From: Pseudomonas sp.
Lineage (GTDB): Bacteria; Pseudomonadota; Gammaproteobacteria; Pseudomonadales; Pseudomonadaceae
NCBI GenBank assembly: GCA_007117785.1
Contig: SKFV01000050.1
Span: 1 to 8,149, forward strand
DNA length: 8,149 bases
Reading direction: 5' to 3'
The notes beneath the pieces are model-generated. The model made no database searches and was not told where the DNA came from. It saw only the letters and a list, made by a program, of their open reading frames with translations. The position numbers and the translations under genes are program-made. This document shows positions 5,765 through 8,149 of the stretch, piece after piece; the stretch's first letter is position 1; the number at the start of each line of letters is the position of its first letter.

Positions 5765-7105
5765 ATGCTCAGCCTTCGCTGCCTGTTGCTATGCTGCATC
5801 CTGCTATTGCCATTCAACCTGTTGTGGGCCGCACCCGCCGCCAGTAGTAGCAACCTGCTGCTGGAAGATGTCTATCTGTTTGACGGCCAATCTGCCGAAC
5901 GCAGCCAGCATCGTGTGCATGTACTGGTACGCAACGGCCTGATCGAGCAGATCTCGCGCACGCCGATCACGCCCGACGACAACCTGACAGTGATTGCCGG
6001 TGAAGGCCGCACCCTGATGCCGGGTCTGATTGATGCCCACTGGCACTCCACCCTGGTCAAGCCCTCTTCGGTGCAGGCGCTGACTGCGGATATTGCCTAC
6101 ATCCACCTGCTGGCCGGTGTGGTCGGCGATGCCACTCTGATGCGAGGCTTTACCTCGGTGCGGGACATGGGCGGCCCTTCATTCGGCTTGCGTCGTGCCA
6201 TTGAGGAAGGTCTGGTCACAGGACCACGTATTTTCCCTTCCGGGGCCATGATTTCACAGACCGGTGGCCACGGTGACTTCCGCTTGCCGCATGAAGTGCC
6301 CAGCGCCAGCAATGCCCCGCTGAGCTATCCGGACCGGGTCGGAGTGACGGCGATTGCCGACGGCAGCGATGCGGTACTCAAACGCACCCGCGAGCAACTG
6401 ATGCTCGGTGCCACCCAGATCAAACTGATGGCCGGCGGTGGTGTCAGCTCGATGTATGACCCGCTGGATGTCACCCAATACACCCCCGATGAATTGCGCG
6501 CAGCGGTGATGGCGGCAGAAAACTGGGGCACCTATGTTGCCGTGCATGCCTATACCTCCAGAGCGGTCAGCATGGCGCTGGAAGCTGGTGTCAGGAGTAT
6601 CGAACACGGCCAACTGGTGGACGAGGACACGGTCAGGTTGATGGCGCGCAAGGAGGCCTGGTGGAGCCTGCAGCCCTTTATCGATAACGAACTGTCCAAC
6701 CCGAAAACCGGACCATCACGTCTGAAACAGCAGATGGTGCAGCAGGGCACCGACCGCGCCTTTGCGCTGGCAAAAAAGCACAACGTCAAAGTGGCCTTTG
6801 GTACCGATATGCTCGGGGCCGGCAATCTGGGTGATAACCAGAATGCCTTGCTGGTCAGCATGCAGCGCTGGTACAGCCCCGGTGAGGTGCTGCAGATCGC
6901 TACCGGCAATAACGGAGCACTGATCGCGCTAGCCGGCCCACGCTACCCGCTGGCTGGCCCCTTGGGTGTCCTGGTTGAGGGCGCAGTAGCGGACATGCTA
7001 CTGGTCGAAGGCGACCCCACCGCAGACCTGTCACTGATCGCCGACCCGGAGCAGAACTTCCGCCTGATCATCAAAAATGGCCGGATATACAAAAACAGCC
7101 TGTAA
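5765..7105 (+). CDS. Secreted metal-dependent amidohydrolase, Xaa-Pro/Xaa-Arg dipeptidase-like
   Basis: Amidohydrolase-superfamily enzyme with a Sec signal peptide, so probably periplasmic. From the ATG at 5765 it has 446 residues. The signal is MLSLRCLLLCCILLLPFNLL followed by WAAPAA, with cleavage likely in the AAPA region; the cysteines are too early for a lipobox. A small beta domain (LLLEDVYLFDG) precedes the barrel. Metal ligands of the binuclear type are all present: DAHWH (His92, His94), the lysine of QIKLMAGGG (Lys220, expected to be carboxylated), AVHAY (His261), SIEHGQ (His281) and FGTDM (Asp348). The C-terminus returns to the beta domain (GAVADMLLVEGDP, IIKNGRIYKN). The IKLMAGGG/SIEHG pattern fits the imidazolonepropionase-like subgroup that includes prolidases and Xaa-Arg/Lys dipeptidases (CC2672, Sgx9260 type). 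Substrate is inferred only by family. An upstream in-frame ATG at 5735 would spoil the signal peptide. It lies 77 bases after argO and converges on the MBL gene. Confidence 0.88.
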   Translation: MLSLRCLLLCCILLLPFNLLWAAPAASSSNLLLEDVYLFDGQSAERSQHRVHVLVRNGLIEQISRTPITPDDNLTVIAGEGRTLMPGLIDAHWHSTLVKPSSVQALTADIAYIHLLAGVVGDATLMRGFTSVRDMGGPSFGLRRAIEEGLVTGPRIFPSGAMISQTGGHGDFRLPHEVPSASNAPLSYPDRVGVTAIADGSDAVLKRTREQLMLGATQIKLMAGGGVSSMYDPLDVTQYTPDELRAAVMAAENWGTYVAVHAYTSRAVSMALEAGVRSIEHGQLVDEDTVRLMARKEAWWSLQPFIDNELSNPKTGPSRLKQQMVQQGTDRAFALAKKHNVKVAFGTDMLGAGNLGDNQNALLVSMQRWYSPGEVLQIATGNNGALIALAGPRYPLAGPLGVLVEGAVADMLLVEGDPTADLSLIADPEQNFRLIIKNGRIYKNSL

Positions 7106-7120
7106 TCCAGCCCCGAAGCA

Positions 7121-8020
7121 TCAGAAGTTTAGTGTCTCGCCGTCTGCCGGAATCAGCACACGGTCTTCAATACCCTGTTCGGCTATGTAATCGGCCAGCT
7201 CCGCACGGCTCAGGGTCATGTGATTGATAGCATCCATATGGACCGCGACAATCTGGGCTTGCGGCGCATACTGGTATGCCCGCAAGGTATCTTCACGCCC
7301 CATGATGATGGGGTCGTTCTCGAAACCATTGACCTCGGCAGCGCCAGCATTAAGCACCACCACATCCGGGATAAACGCATCCAGTGCAGACTCGACCTCA
7401 GTGCGCCAGACGGTATCACCGGCCACATAAAGGGTTGGCGCATCGGTCGCCTGAAACACCACGCCCATGATCTCACCCATGCGTTCTGCCAGTGCCGGCA
7501 CCGCGTAGAGCTCATCCGAGCCATGCTGGCCGCCGGTTGGCTCAAGGGTTATGCCATTGAAGCCGGTTCCCGGGGTCAATATCCGCACATCGGTAAACCC
7601 CTGCTCACGGATAATATCGGCATCAGCTGCATGCTGCGCAAACAGCGGAATATCCTTTGGTAGAGCCTCCTGAGCGGCGGCATCCCAGTGATCCAGATGG
7701 GTATGGGTAACAATCACCGCATCCACCCCTGCGACCACCTCCTCGATCGACATCGGTAACTCGACCAGCGGGTTGCGCAGCTCACTGCGGTGCGTGCCGG
7801 AAAAGCCGGGGTAAGTTCCCTTCGACGCCAGCATGGGATCGAGCAGAAACACCGTATCCCCGTAATGGATTTTCAGGGTTGCGTTACGAATCAACTGCAG
7901 CTGCAAAGCCTCCTTGTCAGTCTTCGCAGCGGCCTTTGCCGCATCGGCGGCATGGAGGGAGGCTACAGAAAGGCTGGTTAACACAGCACACATCATTAAG
8001 CAGGAACGGAAAAACATCAT
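7121..8020 (-). CDS. Secreted metallo-beta-lactamase-fold hydrolase (UlaG-like)
   Basis: MBL-fold metallohydrolase with a signal peptide, so probably periplasmic. From the ATG at 8020 the product has 299 residues: MMFFRSCLMMCAVLTSLSVA then SLHA, with signal peptidase I cleavage expected after LHA (residue 24). The zinc motif is THTHLDH (105-111; His106, His108, Asp110, His111). Further ligands fit GGQHG (His166), VAGDTVW (Asp202) and VHMDAINH (His261). The early strand NATLKIHYGDTVFLLDPML and the overall spacing match the UlaG/RomA-like branch rather than classical beta-lactamases, so antibiotic hydrolysis is not implied and the substrate is unknown. The frame is open to the window edge, but the upstream residues do not look like protein sequence and the signal peptide fixes the start at 8020 or 8017. 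The ribosome site is weak (AGG, 9 bases upstream). It converges on the amidohydrolase gene with 15 bases between stops and no clear terminator. Confidence 0.88.
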   Translation of the reverse strand: MMFFRSCLMMCAVLTSLSVASLHAADAAKAAAKTDKEALQLQLIRNATLKIHYGDTVFLLDPMLASKGTYPGFSGTHRSELRNPLVELPMSIEEVVAGVDAVIVTHTHLDHWDAAAQEALPKDIPLFAQHAADADIIREQGFTDVRILTPGTGFNGITLEPTGGQHGSDELYAVPALAERMGEIMGVVFQATDAPTLYVAGDTVWRTEVESALDAFIPDVVVLNAGAAEVNGFENDPIIMGREDTLRAYQYAPQAQIVAVHMDAINHMTLSRAELADYIAEQGIEDRVLIPADGETLNF

Positions 8021-8052
8021 TGGCTTGAACCTGATGGCTATGGAGAGAACCT

Positions 8053-8084
8053 TTATGCTAACGCATGACAACAGGTTATGCCTG
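8053..8084. repeat. Small repeat cluster upstream of the MBL-fold gene
   Basis: ATGC-TAAC-GCAT (8055-8066) is a short inverted repeat, and CAGG-TTATG-CCTG (8072-8084) is another. TTATGC occurs in both, at 8053-8058 and 8076-8081, 23 bases apart. The cluster lies 33-64 bases before the predicted ATG, where an operator could sit. TTGTCA on the minus strand nearby (8067-8072) resembles a -35, but no good -10 follows. The symmetry is short and could be chance. Confidence 0.25.
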
Positions 8085-8149
8085 AGACCATTTCCGCACC
8101 AGAACAGGGCGGTCACTTCGCCCCACACCTCCTTCAGTGCTTGCTGCCA
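8085..8149. other. Right edge of the window with no supported gene
   Basis: No start or family signature can be defended here. On the minus strand two of the three frames are open in from the edge, and one ends at a TAA at 8078-8076, so this could be the tail of a gene lying mostly outside the window. An AAGGAGG-like stretch (minus strand, about 8129-8135) has no convincing start codon after it. Confidence 0.3.

Noticed and set aside
7220..7663. A 147-codon plus-strand frame opposite the MBL-fold gene
   Set aside because: Shadow of a gene with clear zinc motifs on the other strand; no signal of its own.
8021..8128. Longer MBL-fold protein starting at GTG 8128
   Set aside because: The 36 extra residues read like untranslated sequence and would bury the signal peptide that begins at the ATG pair at 8020/8017.
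1..8149. Mobile elements, CRISPR, tRNA or phage defence genes
   Set aside because: I looked for transposase or integrase motifs, terminal inverted repeats, spaced direct repeats and tRNA-like folds by eye and saw none; the gene set is ordinary chromosomal.

Overview
The window looks like ordinary chromosomal DNA of a gammaproteobacterium, most likely a Pseudomonadaceae member (Pseudomonas or Halopseudomonas type). This rests on the GC-rich codon choice, the protein families and an ArgP/ArgO pair; no rRNA or single-copy marker is present to fix the genus. I see no mobile element, phage gene, CRISPR array, tRNA or rRNA.

Layout, left to right. Bases 1-144 (minus) hold the first 48 codons of a gene I do not recognise. 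Bases 247-1122 (minus) encode a YihY/BrkB-type inner-membrane protein. Bases 1297-1707 (plus) encode a small PaaI-type hotdog thioesterase. It converges on a sodium-dependent amino-acid-type symporter of the LeuT/SNF family at 1738-3054 (minus). Bases 3228-4116 (plus) hold an MscS-type mechanosensitive channel whose frame is broken near base 3417. It converges on an ArgP-type LysR regulator (4123-4992, minus), which is divergent from an ArgO/LysE-type exporter (5082-5687, plus). Next come a secreted amidohydrolase of the metal-dependent dipeptidase type (5765-7105, plus) and, convergent with it after 15 bases, a secreted metallo-beta-lactamase-fold hydrolase (7121-8020, minus).

How the genes may work together. 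The clearest functional unit is argP-argO: a basic-amino-acid sensor transcribed away from the exporter it is expected to control, across an 89-base AT-rich gap that carries a LysR-like inverted repeat flanked by two copies of ATTAATTT. The dipeptidase-like amidohydrolase lies just downstream of the exporter. Some characterised relatives cleave dipeptides ending in Arg or Lys, so a link with basic-amino-acid handling is attractive but unproven, and the gene appears to have its own promoter. The SNF symporter adds a second amino-acid-type transporter. The other genes look like unrelated single-gene units.

I did not find a convincing undescribed system. The points most worth checking are the channel-gene frameshift, the architecture of the argP-argO gap and the possible dipeptidase-exporter link.
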